Assembly: GCA_009845425.1 (NCBI GenBank)
Contig: VXZQ01000009.1
Location: forward strand, 203,641 to 267,640
Length of the DNA stretch: 64,000 nt
Direction: 5' to 3'
Origin: Holophagales bacterium
GTDB lineage: Bacteria; Acidobacteriota; Thermoanaerobaculia; Multivoradales; Multivoraceae
Shown here one piece after another: positions 16,486-25,636 of this stretch. The position numbers and the translations under genes are program-made. The first letter of the stretch is position 1, and each line of letters opens with the position of its first letter. The notes beneath the pieces are model-generated. The model did not search any database. It saw only the letters and a list, made by a program, of their open reading frames with translations, and was not told where the DNA came from.

Positions 16486-17310
16486 ATGACGCCGAAGCTC
16501 CATCCCCTCAACCGGGACTTTCGCTGGGAGCCCGGAGGCGGCCCCTACCGGTGCATCTCGTCCGCGCAGGCCCGCCAGTGGAGCGAGCAGGGTTTCTTCG
16601 TGCTCGAGGATGCCATCGAGTCCTTCACGCTCGAGCGCCTGATCGCCGAGATCGACCCCTGGGAGGCCAGGACCGAAGCGGCGCTGCGCGAACTGCCGCA
16701 GGGGCGTCGTTTCATCAATCGCGCCGACGAGATCACCTTCACCGTTCACCTGGTGCTGCGCTCGACTTTCTTGCGCGACTTCTGTGCCGGGCCGCTCTTT
16801 CAGGATCTCGCCTGGGACCTGGTGGGCCCCGACGTTCGGCTCTACTGGGACCAGGCGGTCTACAAGAAACCGAGCGTTCCGGCGCCCTTTCCCTGGCACC
16901 AGGACAACGGCTACGGCTTCCTCGACCCGCAGGCCTATCTCACCTGCTGGATCGCACTGACCGACGCCACCACCAGCAATGGCTGCCCCCGTGTGCTCCC
17001 GGGGCTGCATCGCCACGGCACCCTGGAGCACTGGACCACCGACCTCGGCTACTGCTGCGCGGACGAAGATGCCGAAGGGCTCGCCGCGCCGGCAAGAGCG
17101 GGCAGCATCGTCGTCTTCTCCTCGCTCACGCCGCATGCGACCGGGCCGAATCTCACCTCCGAGGTCCGCAAGGCCTACATCGTGCAGCTCGCCCCCGACG
17201 GGGCCAAGCGTATGGAGCCCGACGGGAACGCCGGCGGCTACCGGCCCGTTCTCCAGAACGACCCGGATCGACAGTTCTCCATTCTGGTTTCCGGCCGACC
17301 GCCTGCCTAG
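16486..17310 (+). CDS. Phytanoyl-CoA dioxygenase (PhyH) family protein
   Basis: A 274-residue Fe(II)/2-oxoglutarate oxygenase. The iron ligands are seen as His138 and Asp140 in P-W-H-Q-D-N-G and the distal His217 in T-P-H-A-T-G-P-N; the surrounding C-W-I-A-L-T-D and G-C-P-R-V-L-P-G-L-H segments are typical of PhyH. It would hydroxylate a small organic substrate; which one cannot be told. It is one of three intact PhyH genes in the window. The gene ends tail-to-tail with the TonB receptor gene, overlapping by four bases, and its 5' end lies 68 bases from the FitAB operator. Confidence 0.92.
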   Translation: MTPKLHPLNRDFRWEPGGGPYRCISSAQARQWSEQGFFVLEDAIESFTLERLIAEIDPWEARTEAALRELPQGRRFINRADEITFTVHLVLRSTFLRDFCAGPLFQDLAWDLVGPDVRLYWDQAVYKKPSVPAPFPWHQDNGYGFLDPQAYLTCWIALTDATTSNGCPRVLPGLHRHGTLEHWTTDLGYCCADEDAEGLAAPARAGSIVVFSSLTPHATGPNLTSEVRKAYIVQLAPDGAKRMEPDGNAGGYRPVLQNDPDRQFSILVSGRPPA

Positions 17311-19994
17311 AAGCGGACGCCGACCTTGAGGCGGAACTCCCGCGTCAACTGGTAGGTCGAGAGGCTGGTTTGGGGCCGCCCGTTCCTCGTGTTGATCAGA
17401 ACCAGAGCCTGCTCGTTGGTGACGTTTGCAACCTCGCCGCCGATGATGCCTTGCACTCCACCCCGGATCGGGAACTGGTAGGTGGCGTTCACGTTGAGCG
17501 TGAAGAAGTCGTCGAGCTTGTTCGTGCCCCTCGTCTCGCGGAGGGTCGTCGTGGTGATGGTCTGGCCGGACACCGGGTGCCTGACCTGGGTGGCGGGCTG
17601 CAATCCCCACGGCTCACCGTCTGCCAGGTGCGCGCTGGCACTGGTCATCAGGTCATGGCTGCCGAACCTCCACCGCTTCATGCCAATGACGTTGACGATG
17701 TAGTCCCGCTGGTAGCTGATCGGTCCGAACCAGTTGGGGCCACTGGTGGGATTGAGAATCCCGGTCGAAACCTCAATGCCGCCGAAGCCTTCCAGGTGGT
17801 CGTCGTTGTCGTTGCGGGACTCGTTGTTGCCTTCGTTCCAGTCCCTCGCGTAGTTCATCTGCAGCGACCAGTCGTTGCGAAACGCCCGGTTGAGCTGGAG
17901 CAGGATGCCCTCGTACTGGCGTCTGTTCTGCGGCCAGTTTCTCAGGTCGCGAACGACCGCGCCCTGGTCGTCGAACTGCAGGGTGCTGTGGAACATGTTC
18001 TCCATCTCCCACGAGGTCACGCGCGACTTGAAGACCCAGTTGTTCGAGAACTGCCAGTCGAAGCCAACCGAGATCTCGTCCTTGTAGTAGGGCTCGACGG
18101 AGGAAGCCAGGGGGTCACGGGGCTCGACGCGGCGCTGGAAGACGTCGTAGAGCCCCGTCCCCGGATTCCACCCGTACTGCGTGTAGGCGTTCTCACCATT
18201 GGCGCCGGCCGTGAACTCCGTGAAGACGACACCGAGGCCGATGTAGTCGTAGTAGCGGCCGGCGGATGCCTTGACCAGCATCCTGCCGTCGGCGTTGAGG
18301 TCGTAGACCGCCGACAGGCGCGGCGCCACCTTCTGGTAGTCCATGACTTCCTGGTCGAGGTTGTTGTGGATGTCCTGGGTGTCCTGGCGCAGGCCGAGGC
18401 TGACGGTGAGGTGGTCACCGACCGTGATCCGGTCCTGGATGTAGGCAGCACCTATGCCGCTGGTGAAAGTGGTGTTGCAAGGAACGGGGCAGTCGAAGAC
18501 CCGCTTGTTGACCGGGGTCGCGTAGCCGCCCGGCAGCGAACGGCTGTAGCCGCGGCCGCGGTACTCCGTGCCGATACTCGTGATCGTCGCAAAGGTGACG
18601 TCCTGGACGTCGATGCCGGCCTTGAACTCGTGCTTGTCCCTGAAGAAGGTCAGCGAGGCATTCGCCTGATCGCGCGGGAAGTCGTTTCCTCCAGCGCCCA
18701 GGCGCTGCACGGGAGCGTTGTAGCGCAGACCGTCGGCAAGGTCGCGGTAGCGAAAGTCGTTGCCGTCGGGATCGTCGGGAAGCGCGTCGGGAAGGATCGG
18801 GGCCGGCGGGGAACCGATGCGCGCCGTCGTAAGCTCGCGGTTGGCGGCCTTGACCTCGAGGAATGCCGAGCCGGTCAGGGCGAAGCTCCAGGTCAGGGTC
18901 TGGATTCTGTTGTTCCAACTGTTCCTGGTGACCGAATAGATGTCGGCCGCTGTGCCGGGCGGGTTGAGGCGGCCTGACGGGGAGTCGATCCAGGTCAACG
19001 CAAGCTGGTGGCGGTCGTTGGGCTGGGTGTTGACCTTGCCGACGAGCGGCTTCGCCTCGCGGTTGACGTCGACCAGATCGCCTTCGCGAGTCCGGTCGAG
19101 CTGGTTGTCATTCATCTCGCTGAGCGATCCGTAGAACCAGGCCTTGTTCCGGAAGAGCGGCCCGCCGAGGCCTGTCTCGTAGCTGCTGATCATGGAGTCC
19201 GGCCGTTCGATCTCGAGCCAGTTCGCGGCGCGCCACGCCGGGTTCTGGCCGATGTAGAGAAGATCGCCGTGGAGTTCATTCGTGCCGGTCTTGATCGTCG
19301 TGTTCATCACCCCGCTGACCCCCCGGCCGTACTCGGCGCTGAACCCGGCTGACTCCATGCGGTTCTCAGTGATCACGGTCGACGGCATGTAGAAGCTCAT
19401 TTCGCCGCCGCGCCGATTGTGGGAAATGTCGACGCCGTCGATGAAGACGACGTTCTCCTGGGCGATGCCGCCGTTGACCCCGGGTGCCTGATCGAATTCC
19501 TGCTTGTAAGACACGACACCGGCCATCAGCTTCATGTTCGACCAGTAGTTCCGCGTGGCTTGGGGGATGTGCTCGAGCGCCTCTTCCCCGAGGGCGGTGA
19601 CGGCGCCGGTGTCGTACTTCGTGACCAGCGCCGCCTCGGAGGTGACGGTGATCTCCTCCGCCGTGGCGCCCAGAGTGAGGTCGACATCCTCTCTCTTCCC
19701 CAGTTCGAGGACGACGGCGCGCTCGACCGAGCCCAGGCCCTCGAGGTCGGCGGTGACCGTGTAGTTCCCCGACTGGAGAAGGGCGAAGCGATAGTCGCCA
19801 TTGGCGTCGGTGATCTCGGTCCTCGTGTTCTGAGGGCCGGTCAGGGTCACGGTGACGCCCGGCAGAGCGTCACCCTGCGCGTCCGTTATCGTGCCGTCGA
19901 TGGTTGATGTCTGTGGGCCGTCCGCCAGAAGCGGAAGCGCACAGATGGCGAGGGCGAAGGTCCAGATGGATGACCTGATGGCGGTGGCTCTCAC
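17307..19994 (-). CDS. TonB-dependent receptor with carboxypeptidase-regulatory domain (Oar-like)
   Basis: An 895-residue outer-membrane receptor. GTG at 19994 is chosen because GGAGGAGAG lies just upstream and a signal peptide follows (I-W-T-F-A-L-A-I-C-A-L-P-L-L-A-D-G). Residues about 30-110 are a carboxypeptidase-regulatory-like fold (I-D-G-T-I-T-D-A-Q-G-D-A-L-P-G-V-T-V). Then come the plug domain and a long beta barrel ending in E-F-R-L-K-V-G-V-R-F with the terminal aromatic expected for barrel assembly. Receptors of this build are frequent in Acidobacteriota; the ligand is unknown. It is divergent from the FAH-fold gene, so the two may share regulation. Confidence 0.92.
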   Translation of the reverse strand: MRATAIRSSIWTFALAICALPLLADGPQTSTIDGTITDAQGDALPGVTVTLTGPQNTRTEITDANGDYRFALLQSGNYTVTADLEGLGSVERAVVLELGKREDVDLTLGATAEEITVTSEAALVTKYDTGAVTALGEEALEHIPQATRNYWSNMKLMAGVVSYKQEFDQAPGVNGGIAQENVVFIDGVDISHNRRGGEMSFYMPSTVITENRMESAGFSAEYGRGVSGVMNTTIKTGTNELHGDLLYIGQNPAWRAANWLEIERPDSMISSYETGLGGPLFRNKAWFYGSLSEMNDNQLDRTREGDLVDVNREAKPLVGKVNTQPNDRHQLALTWIDSPSGRLNPPGTAADIYSVTRNSWNNRIQTLTWSFALTGSAFLEVKAANRELTTARIGSPPAPILPDALPDDPDGNDFRYRDLADGLRYNAPVQRLGAGGNDFPRDQANASLTFFRDKHEFKAGIDVQDVTFATITSIGTEYRGRGYSRSLPGGYATPVNKRVFDCPVPCNTTFTSGIGAAYIQDRITVGDHLTVSLGLRQDTQDIHNNLDQEVMDYQKVAPRLSAVYDLNADGRMLVKASAGRYYDYIGLGVVFTEFTAGANGENAYTQYGWNPGTGLYDVFQRRVEPRDPLASSVEPYYKDEISVGFDWQFSNNWVFKSRVTSWEMENMFHSTLQFDDQGAVVRDLRNWPQNRRQYEGILLQLNRAFRNDWSLQMNYARDWNEGNNESRNDNDDHLEGFGGIEVSTGILNPTSGPNWFGPISYQRDYIVNVIGMKRWRFGSHDLMTSASAHLADGEPWGLQPATQVRHPVSGQTITTTTLRETRGTNKLDDFFTLNVNATYQFPIRGGVQGIIGGEVANVTNEQALVLINTRNGRPQTSLSTYQLTREFRLKVGVRF

Positions 19995-20218
19995 GGTATC
20001 TCTCCTCCAGAGTCTGCGACCCGTCGAGTCGGCGTTTCCTGTTGAGGGCCGCCACCGGGCCGCGTGATGGAAACTGCTAAACGAACATGCGCTCTCGCCG
20101 TGACCGGGAGCAGAGGCACGGAAACCCTGTTGGAAGTCTGGAACACCGTACCACAAAGAAACCGCGTCGGATAATGTGCCTTTGGTCCGCTTTCCATAAA
20201 TCGATTTAGGAAGAAACA
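19995..20218. promoter_or_regulatory. Divergent promoter region between TonB receptor and FAH-like gene
   Basis: A 224-base intergenic region containing the starts of two divergent genes. The right part (about 20180-20215) is clearly AT-rich for this genome (TTTCCATAAATCGATTTAGG) and probably holds the promoter for the plus-strand gene. A GGAGGAGAG ribosome-binding site serves the minus-strand GTG. No perfect operator was recognised. Confidence 0.45.
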
Positions 20219-21367
20219 ATGCATGGACTTCGTTCGTGTCCGCTCGCCGGTCTCCTGGTCGCCCTGATGAGCGCACCCGCTGCCTTCGGCCAGGCGACGG
20301 AGGCAGCCGAGCCGTTCAAGGTCGGGACCTTCGATATCGACGGCGTGCCGCGCGTCAGCCTCGTCCTGCGGGACAGCCTGGTGATCGACATCGCGGAGGC
20401 GAACCGCGCACTGGAGGCGGATCCCGCCTATCCGAAGATGCCGATGCCGGAGGACATGCTCGAGCTGATCGGCCGCTACGAGTACGGCCTCAAGTACCGG
20501 CTGTACGAGATCGTGAACCACCTCGTCCAGAACGAGCTCCTCGGGAGCGGGGCGCCAGGGTACGTCCACGCGGTCGGCGAACTCCGAATCCGGCCGCCGA
20601 TCATGTATCCGGGGAAGATCCTGAACGCCGCCGTCAACTTCTACAGTCACGTCAACGAGTCGGGAACCGAGGAGGAGCGGGCCGCGGCCCGGCGTCAGCG
20701 CCGGGAGAACCGGGGCGTCCCGTATCTCTTTCTCAAGCCGTCGCGAGGCGCGGTCGTCGGCAGCGGCGACGAGATCGTGATCCCCTACGGTCGCGATCGC
20801 ACGGACTGGGAAGTCGAGCTGGGCGCGGTCATCGGACGGACGGCGAGGTACGTCTCCGCCGCGGACGCCCAGGACCATGTCTTCGGCTACATGGTCTCCA
20901 TCGACGTCTCCGACCGCGGCGGGCGGCCGCCCGGAGGCAATCCCATCCGTAGCGACTGGTTCGTCGGCAAGGGACACGACACCTTCGCGCCGCAGGGCCC
21001 GTGGATCGTGCCGCGCGAGTTCTACGGCGATCCGATGGAGAACCTCCGCCAGACCCTGAGCGTCGACGGCACCCTGCTCCAGGAGGCGCGCGCCGGCGAC
21101 ATGATCCACTCCCTGTGGGAGTTGATCGAGTACGGCTCGTCGATCATCACGCTCTACCCGGGCGACGTGATCAACAACGGCACCTCGGGCGGCACGGCGG
21201 CCGGTGCCGCCGCGACCCGCGGCCCGGAGGATCGCTTCCTCAAGCCGGGCGAAGTCGTCGAGGCGTCGATCGACGGCATCGGCACGCTGCGGCTCCCGGT
21301 CGTCGCCGGCGAGAAGCCGCCGGGCGAGACGGGAGCCCGGCTGCCGCCGGTCAAGTCGTATCGCTGA
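20219..21367 (+). CDS. Fumarylacetoacetate hydrolase family protein with signal peptide
   Basis: A 382-residue protein. The FAH C-terminal domain is clear: G-K-I-L-N-A-A-V-N-F-Y-S-H near 140, the metal-binding D-W-E-V-E-L-G-A-V-I-G near 200, then V-S-I-D-V-S-D-R and F-V-G-K-G-H-D-T-F-A-P-Q-G-P-W. The I-N-N-G-T-S-G-G-T-A segment replaces the usual N-x-G-T-P-x-G-V. Such enzymes hydrolyse C-C bonds or isomerise 2-oxo acids and normally act in the cytoplasm. This one begins with a signal peptide (L-A-G-L-L-V-A-L-M-S-A-P-A-A-F-G) and an acidic-to-neutral mature start, so it is predicted to be exported, which is unusual. AGGAAG precedes the ATG. Confidence 0.9.
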   Translation: MHGLRSCPLAGLLVALMSAPAAFGQATEAAEPFKVGTFDIDGVPRVSLVLRDSLVIDIAEANRALEADPAYPKMPMPEDMLELIGRYEYGLKYRLYEIVNHLVQNELLGSGAPGYVHAVGELRIRPPIMYPGKILNAAVNFYSHVNESGTEEERAAARRQRRENRGVPYLFLKPSRGAVVGSGDEIVIPYGRDRTDWEVELGAVIGRTARYVSAADAQDHVFGYMVSIDVSDRGGRPPGGNPIRSDWFVGKGHDTFAPQGPWIVPREFYGDPMENLRQTLSVDGTLLQEARAGDMIHSLWELIEYGSSIITLYPGDVINNGTSGGTAAGAAATRGPEDRFLKPGEVVEASIDGIGTLRLPVVAGEKPPGETGARLPPVKSYR

Positions 21368-21458
21368 CGGGAGCCGGGAGCAGCGTGGGCGTGCGCTCCG
21401 GGTAGGATCGTCTTGAGAAGCCTGGACCCCAGTCCTTCCGAACGCTTTCGGAGAGTGC

Positions 21459-22661
21459 TTGAAGCCCCAAGTTACCCGCGTGACTCGCGTCGCGGCGGCC
21501 GCGGCCGCCATTCTCGTTCTGGTGCCGGCCGTCGCTGCCGGGCAGGACCTCGATCAGCCCACCTTCGTCGACGACGTGGCGCCGATCCTCCACGCCAACT
21601 GCGTCTCCTGCCACCAGCCCGATGAGATCGGGCCGATGTCACTGCGCACCTACCGCGAAGTTCGGCCGTGGGCTCGCTCCATCGCCCGCGCGGTCGAGAA
21701 CCGGGACATGCCGCCCTGGGACGCCGACCCGGGCTACGGGCCGTGGTCGAACGACATCAGCCTGAACGACGACGAGATCGCCGCGATCACCCGCTGGGCG
21801 GCGAACGGCGCGCCCCGCGGCGAAGGCGACGAGCCGGTCCATGTGCGGCCGGCGGCCGCGGGGGAGTGGGCATTCGGCGAACCGGACTGGGTACTCGAGT
21901 TCGATCCGTACGAGGTGACGGCGGAGGGAGAGGACGAGTTTCTCATCGTGCCGATCACGACCGGATTCGAGGAGGATCGCTGGATCCGAGCGATCGAGGT
22001 TCAGCCGGGAAACCGCAGGGTGCTCCATCACTTCATTCTCTGGCGAGCCGCCGACGGTGCTGACTACCAGGAAGACTGGATGGCGGCCTGGACCGCGGGC
22101 GCCAAGCCCTACCGGTTCCCGGCGGGATCCGCCCGCCTGCTGCAGAAAGGCCGCAAGATGGTCGGCGACTTCCACTACCACCCGAAGGGCGAGGCGGCGA
22201 CCGACAGGACCCGCATCGGTCTCTGGTTCGCCGAACCCGAGGAAGTCGAGAAGGAACTGGTCACGCTCCCGATCTGGAACGCGGGCATCAACATCCCGGC
22301 GGGCGACCCGAACTACGAAGCAGAGGCGAACCGTGTCCTCGAGGAAGACGTCCTGGTTCACGCGTTCACGCCGCACATGCACTACCGCGGAAAGTCCATG
22401 TTCTTCAGCGCGGAGCTTCCTGACGGCAGCGCCAGGGACCTGCTGAGGGTCAGCCACTACGACTTCCACTGGCAGACGACCTACCAGTTGTCCGAGCCGA
22501 TCCGGCTGCCGGCCGGGACGCGAGTCCGTGTGAAGGCCTCCTTCGACAACTCGGCCGACAACCCCGAGAACCCCGACCCGACGGTCGACGTCAGGTGGGG
22601 CCTGGAGTCCACCGCCGAGATGCTGAACGGCCTCGTCGACTACGTCGCGGCGGACGGCTAG
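21459..22661 (+). CDS. Cytochrome c / copper ascorbate-type monooxygenase-like fusion
   Basis: A 400-residue exported protein. After a signal peptide (A-A-A-I-L-V-L-V-P-A-V-A-A-G) a haem-binding C48-V-S-C-H52 lies in a short cytochrome c domain that also contains N-R-D-M-P-P-W. The C-terminal two thirds resemble the copper type II ascorbate-dependent monooxygenase fold, with candidate copper ligands in R-V-L-H-H-F, D-F-H-Y-H and P-H-M-H-Y. The TTG start at 21459 is favoured by GGAGAG seven bases upstream; GTG 21480 is an alternative. It follows the FAH-like gene by 91 bases on the same strand and could be co-transcribed with it. The substrate is unknown. Confidence 0.85.
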   Translation: MKPQVTRVTRVAAAAAAILVLVPAVAAGQDLDQPTFVDDVAPILHANCVSCHQPDEIGPMSLRTYREVRPWARSIARAVENRDMPPWDADPGYGPWSNDISLNDDEIAAITRWAANGAPRGEGDEPVHVRPAAAGEWAFGEPDWVLEFDPYEVTAEGEDEFLIVPITTGFEEDRWIRAIEVQPGNRRVLHHFILWRAADGADYQEDWMAAWTAGAKPYRFPAGSARLLQKGRKMVGDFHYHPKGEAATDRTRIGLWFAEPEEVEKELVTLPIWNAGINIPAGDPNYEAEANRVLEEDVLVHAFTPHMHYRGKSMFFSAELPDGSARDLLRVSHYDFHWQTTYQLSEPIRLPAGTRVRVKASFDNSADNPENPDPTVDVRWGLESTAEMLNGLVDYVAADG

Positions 22662-22666
22662 CGCCG

Positions 22667-23848
22667 CTAGATCGCCAGATCGTTCAGGTTGTAGTCGCGG
22701 ATAACCCGCTCGAACGTCTCGTCGTTGAAGCGGAAGTCGTCCTCGAGACCGGCGAAGGGCTCGTAGACGAACGACTGCTCCCCTGGCCGGTGCTGCCGCC
22801 GTGCGTCGATCGCCACGGCGATCACCGACGAGCGATCGAAGATGCGGCGGGCGTCGTAGACCACCTCGTCGGCCTCGACGCCGAGCGCGCCCTTCTGCCC
22901 CTCCACCGACTTGCGGCGGTGGAAGCCGAAGGTGAGCGAGATGCGCAGGTCGGACGAGGTGTTGGCGAACGAGGCGTGGAGCATCTGGCGGTTGACGATC
23001 GTGACGTCGCCGGCCTCGCAGACGAGCGGCACGGCCCCGGGGAGCTGCTCGCTTCCTCCGTTCGCCTCGACCCGCGCCTTGATGTCGATCTTCCCGAGCT
23101 TGTGGGTGCCGGGCACGACCCAGAGACAGCTCGCCGGAGTCGTGGGGTAGAGCTGCACCTGGAAGTTGAAGCCGTGGATGCCCTCGTCCCAGTTCGGAGA
23201 ACCCCAGTGGGTGACGCCGTCCTGGTGCCACGACACCGAACCTCCGAGACCCGGCTGCTTGACGAAGATCGCGTCGTTGAAGGGCACGAAGTCGTCGCCG
23301 TTGATCGCCGCGGCGATCTCGAGGAGGTGCGGGTGGCCGTAGAGCCGCAGCCCGGAGGGCATCGCCTGGCACATGGAACTCATGAGGAAGACGATGTCCG
23401 CGGGCGCGTCCTCTTCGGGCAACGGCTGCGTCATCTGCGTCGGGTGACGTCCGCTGAGAAGCCCGGTGCCGCCCCAGGGATCGGCCAGGGGCTTGGCGAA
23501 GAGATACGGCCGGCGGGCGTAGTCGAGCCCCAGCGCCGGGCGGCCTTGCGCGTCCACTTCCGCGTCCGGACCCACCGGCGCGCGCTCCAGCATCTCGTTG
23601 GCGTCGCAGCGCAGCTCGGCCACCTCGTCGCCGTCGATGAGGCCTTCGAAGACGTAGAAGCCGTGCTGCCAGTACGCGGCCAGGATGTCTGGATGGAGTC
23701 GGCCGCCGTCGGTCAGCCGAATCGGCCCCCGGTTGCCGATCTCGGCGGCGAGGCGCAGGCCCGCTTCCTGGTACGCCGCCATGCCGGCCGCGTGCTCCGC
23801 CCGAGTGGGCACCGTCACCGGGTCGTTAGCGCTCTGCGTGTCGTTCAT
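22667..23848 (-). CDS. Phytanoyl-CoA dioxygenase (PhyH) family protein
   Basis: A 393-residue Fe(II)/2-oxoglutarate oxygenase. The iron site His208 and Asp210 (S-W-H-Q-D-G-V-T-H-W-G) and a distal His in Q-M-L-H-A-S-F are present, with the 2-oxoglutarate Arg probably in L-R-I-S-L-T. An unusually basic segment, F-H-R-R-K-S-V-E-G-Q-K-G, follows. It converges with the cytochrome/monooxygenase gene, leaving only five bases between stops. A TAGAAT box lies 11 bases before the ATG. The last 270 bases of this gene are duplicated as a broken copy at 25.4 kb and as a short scar at 29.1 kb. Confidence 0.92.
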   Translation of the reverse strand: MNDTQSANDPVTVPTRAEHAAGMAAYQEAGLRLAAEIGNRGPIRLTDGGRLHPDILAAYWQHGFYVFEGLIDGDEVAELRCDANEMLERAPVGPDAEVDAQGRPALGLDYARRPYLFAKPLADPWGGTGLLSGRHPTQMTQPLPEEDAPADIVFLMSSMCQAMPSGLRLYGHPHLLEIAAAINGDDFVPFNDAIFVKQPGLGGSVSWHQDGVTHWGSPNWDEGIHGFNFQVQLYPTTPASCLWVVPGTHKLGKIDIKARVEANGGSEQLPGAVPLVCEAGDVTIVNRQMLHASFANTSSDLRISLTFGFHRRKSVEGQKGALGVEADEVVYDARRIFDRSSVIAVAIDARRQHRPGEQSFVYEPFAGLEDDFRFNDETFERVIRDYNLNDLAI

Positions 23849-23940
23849 GGCAGAAGGCGATTCTAGCGGCGGCCCGGCTGACCACCCGTCAGGCGACGGT
23901 TCGCAGGGTGGACCGGATCCCTCGGGCTAGACAGTCTCCG

Positions 23941-24279
23941 ATGCGCAGCCGTACAAGTCCGTGTGACCCAGTGTTCCTAGCGCTTGCCCTGGAAAGGAGC
24001 GAACCAACGTCCGACCACCGCCGCTCAATCGGCTTTCTCCTGATCGGTGTCCTCATTGCCCGGATTGGAGTGGGCCTCAGCGCCGCCGTTCTGGCGGACG
24101 AGGGTGACGCACGACCGGAACTTTCAGTCTGTGCGCCCCTGGCTGCCTACGCGGCCGACCTCCTCGCGATCCGCGGCGAGGCGATTCTGGGCGGCGCTAC
24201 CCGGCAGGAACTCCTCGCTACCCATCGCGCCGTCGCCGACTGCATCGACGCCCAGGGTCTCAAGCGCTCCACACCGTAA
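23941..24279 (+). CDS. Hypothetical small secreted or membrane protein
   Basis: A 112-residue frame with one hydrophobic segment (I-G-F-L-L-I-G-V-L-I-A-R-I-G-V-G-L-S-A-A-V-L-A) ending in a possible signal cleavage site. A mature domain with two cysteines (S-V-C-A-P and V-A-D-C-I-D) and regular helices (E-A-I-L-G-G-A-T-R-Q-E-L-L-A-T-H) follows. No family is recognised. A stronger ribosome-binding site (GGAAAGGAG) lies at 23990-23998 but no ordinary start codon follows it, so the beginning is uncertain. Confidence 0.4.
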   Translation: MRSRTSPCDPVFLALALERSEPTSDHRRSIGFLLIGVLIARIGVGLSAAVLADEGDARPELSVCAPLAAYAADLLAIRGEAILGGATRQELLATHRAVADCIDAQGLKRSTP

Positions 24280-24416
24280 TCCGTCAGCTTCTCTGCGCGT
24301 CTGCTCCTCGCAACCGGTCGCCCGTTCTTCAATGAAACCGAGCGCCTGGCAGGGCCTGCTGCTGACAGTGCGGCTTAGGAGGCGAGATTGCGAACACAAA
24401 TGTCCGTACTGTACGG

Positions 24417-24635
24417 TTGAGTGCTGAACGGCCGCAGTTCATCGGGCGCGTTCGCAGGTGGGCGAGGGATCGGAACCTGACAGTCCGCTTCGTCGCGTCC
24501 GAGGGGGCCGGCTCCCATGGAACGCTCTACGCCGGGCGCCGCAGGACCACCGGCAAAGACCGGAAGACGGAGATCGGCCAGGGCCTGCCCAAGAAGATGC
24601 TCGCCGATCTTGGGATCGACAGGGAGGGCTTCTAG
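24417..24635 (+). CDS. HicA-like mRNA interferase toxin, possibly intact
   Basis: A 72-residue frame with a TTG start and no obvious ribosome-binding site. It shows the HicA dsRBD-like pattern: a helix (I-G-R-V-R-R-W-A-R), a strand, the catalytic-type G-S-H motif (G-A-G-S-H-G-T-L-Y) and the C-terminal L-P-K-K-M-L-A-D-L-G-I helix. HicA toxins cleave mRNA and are normally neutralised by HicB encoded next to them. The HicB frame that follows is broken, so either this toxin is also inactive or the start has been lost. A second, more decayed copy lies at 33.3-33.7 kb. Confidence 0.55.
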   Translation: MSAERPQFIGRVRRWARDRNLTVRFVASEGAGSHGTLYAGRRRTTGKDRKTEIGQGLPKKMLADLGIDREGF

Positions 24636-24643
24636 GAGAGCCG

Positions 24644-25067
24644 ATGCCAGACGGTTACAACTATCCCGCCGACATCCAACATGACGTTTCCCGATTTCGG
24701 ATGGGGCGCCACAGGCGGTGCGACGAGAGAGGAAGCCCTGGGAGAAGCCAGGGATCTGCTGCGGGAGTTGATCGCCACGGCGATACGCGAAGGCGGCGAT
24801 CTGCCGGAACCGTCGTCGACCGACGAGCAGCGGTCCGTGGTGGTCCCGCCAGCGCAGATCGCCCTGAAGGCGGCCCTGTACGACGCTTGGCGGCAGGCCG
24901 GGATCTCGCGGCGTCAGTTCGCCCGCGATCTCGATGTCGCCGAAAGTGAGGTACGGCGAATGCTGAATCCCGATCACGCCACCAAGGCAGCTACGATCGA
25001 CCGCGCTACGCCGCCTGGGCAAGCGACTCAGCGTTTCTGTCAGCGAGGCCGCCTGCGTCGGGTTCAG
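24644..25067 (+). pseudogene. HicB-like antitoxin, frameshifted copy
   Basis: Starts with ATG after GGAGAG, nine bases behind hicA. The first 14 codons (M-P-D-G-Y-N-Y-P-A-D-I-Q-H-D) match the HicB N-terminus. Comparison with the copy at 33450 shows a deletion of about 20 bases that throws the frame before F-P-D-F-G-W-G-A-T. The following frame has the HicB partial RNase-H-like fold (E-E-A-L-G-E-A-R-D-L-L) and a helix-turn-helix (I-S-R-R-Q-F-A-R-D-L-D-V-A). A further shift near 25008 disrupts the expected end (R-R-L-G-K-R-L-S). Residual translation from ATG 24681 is possible. Confidence 0.7.
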
Positions 25068-25327
25068 GCGCTTGCCAGAGGGCGGCGCGTGGCCTTTTCG
25101 TAAACGACCGCGGCGAGGCAGGTCAGCAGCAACGCGGACAAGGCTCCCACGAGGGCCCACCCGGTTCCACGATTCCAGATGGCGACCTGCTGCGCGACCG
25201 CCATCGCGCCCATCACCGCGAGAACCCCGACCAGGAGGCGCAGGGACGAAGTCTGCTGAGCGGGCGTGAGCTGACTTCCAGCCCAGAAGCAGATGGCCGA
25301 CAAACCGATTGCGGCTACTGCGAACAT
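25064..25327 (-). CDS. Small three-helix membrane protein
   Basis: An 87-residue hydrophobic protein with segments at about residues 1-17 (A-V-A-A-I-G-L-S-A-I-C-F-W-A-G), 28-48 and 54-74. It ends in a basic tail (E-K-A-T-R-R-P). No family is recognised. A longer in-frame start at 25375 would take its first codons from the neighbouring PhyH-derived fragment, so ATG 25327 is preferred. A degraded copy of its 5' end, next to a PhyH-tail scar, recurs at about 28.89-28.96 kb, so this gene and the PhyH tail appear to have been copied together. Confidence 0.5.
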   Translation of the reverse strand: MFAVAAIGLSAICFWAGSQLTPAQQTSSLRLLVGVLAVMGAMAVAQQVAIWNRGTGWALVGALSALLLTCLAAVVYEKATRRPLASA

Positions 25328-25359
25328 GCGAATGAACCTTTGACATCGCTTCCTCCCTC

Positions 25360-25636
25360 TAGATCGCCAGATCATTCAGGTTGTAGTCGCGGATCACTCG
25401 CTCGAACGTCTCGTCGTTGAAGCGGAAGTCGGCCTCCAGACCGGCGAAGGGTCCGTAGGACGAACGAGGCCTTCCCTGGTCGGTGCTGCCGGCGGGCGTC
25501 GATCGCCACGACGATCACCGACGAGCGATCGAAGATGCGCCGGGCGTCGCAAACGACCTCGTCGGCTTCGACGCCCAGCGCGCCCTTCTGTCCCTCCACC
25601 GACTTGCGGCGGTGGAAGCCGAAGGTGAGCGCGCTG
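25360..25636 (-). pseudogene. Duplicated 3' end of PhyH gene, frameshifted
   Basis: About 270 bases are nearly identical to the end of the PhyH gene at 22667-22940, including F-G-F-H-R-R-K-S-V-E-G-Q-K-G-A-L-G-V-E-A-D-E-V and R-R-I-F-D-R-S-S-V-I. An indel near 25460 shifts the frame so that the true C-terminus (R-D-Y-N-L-N-D-L-A-I) is only readable in another frame. The 5' two thirds of the gene, including the iron site, are absent. It is non-functional as an enzyme. Confidence 0.85.
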
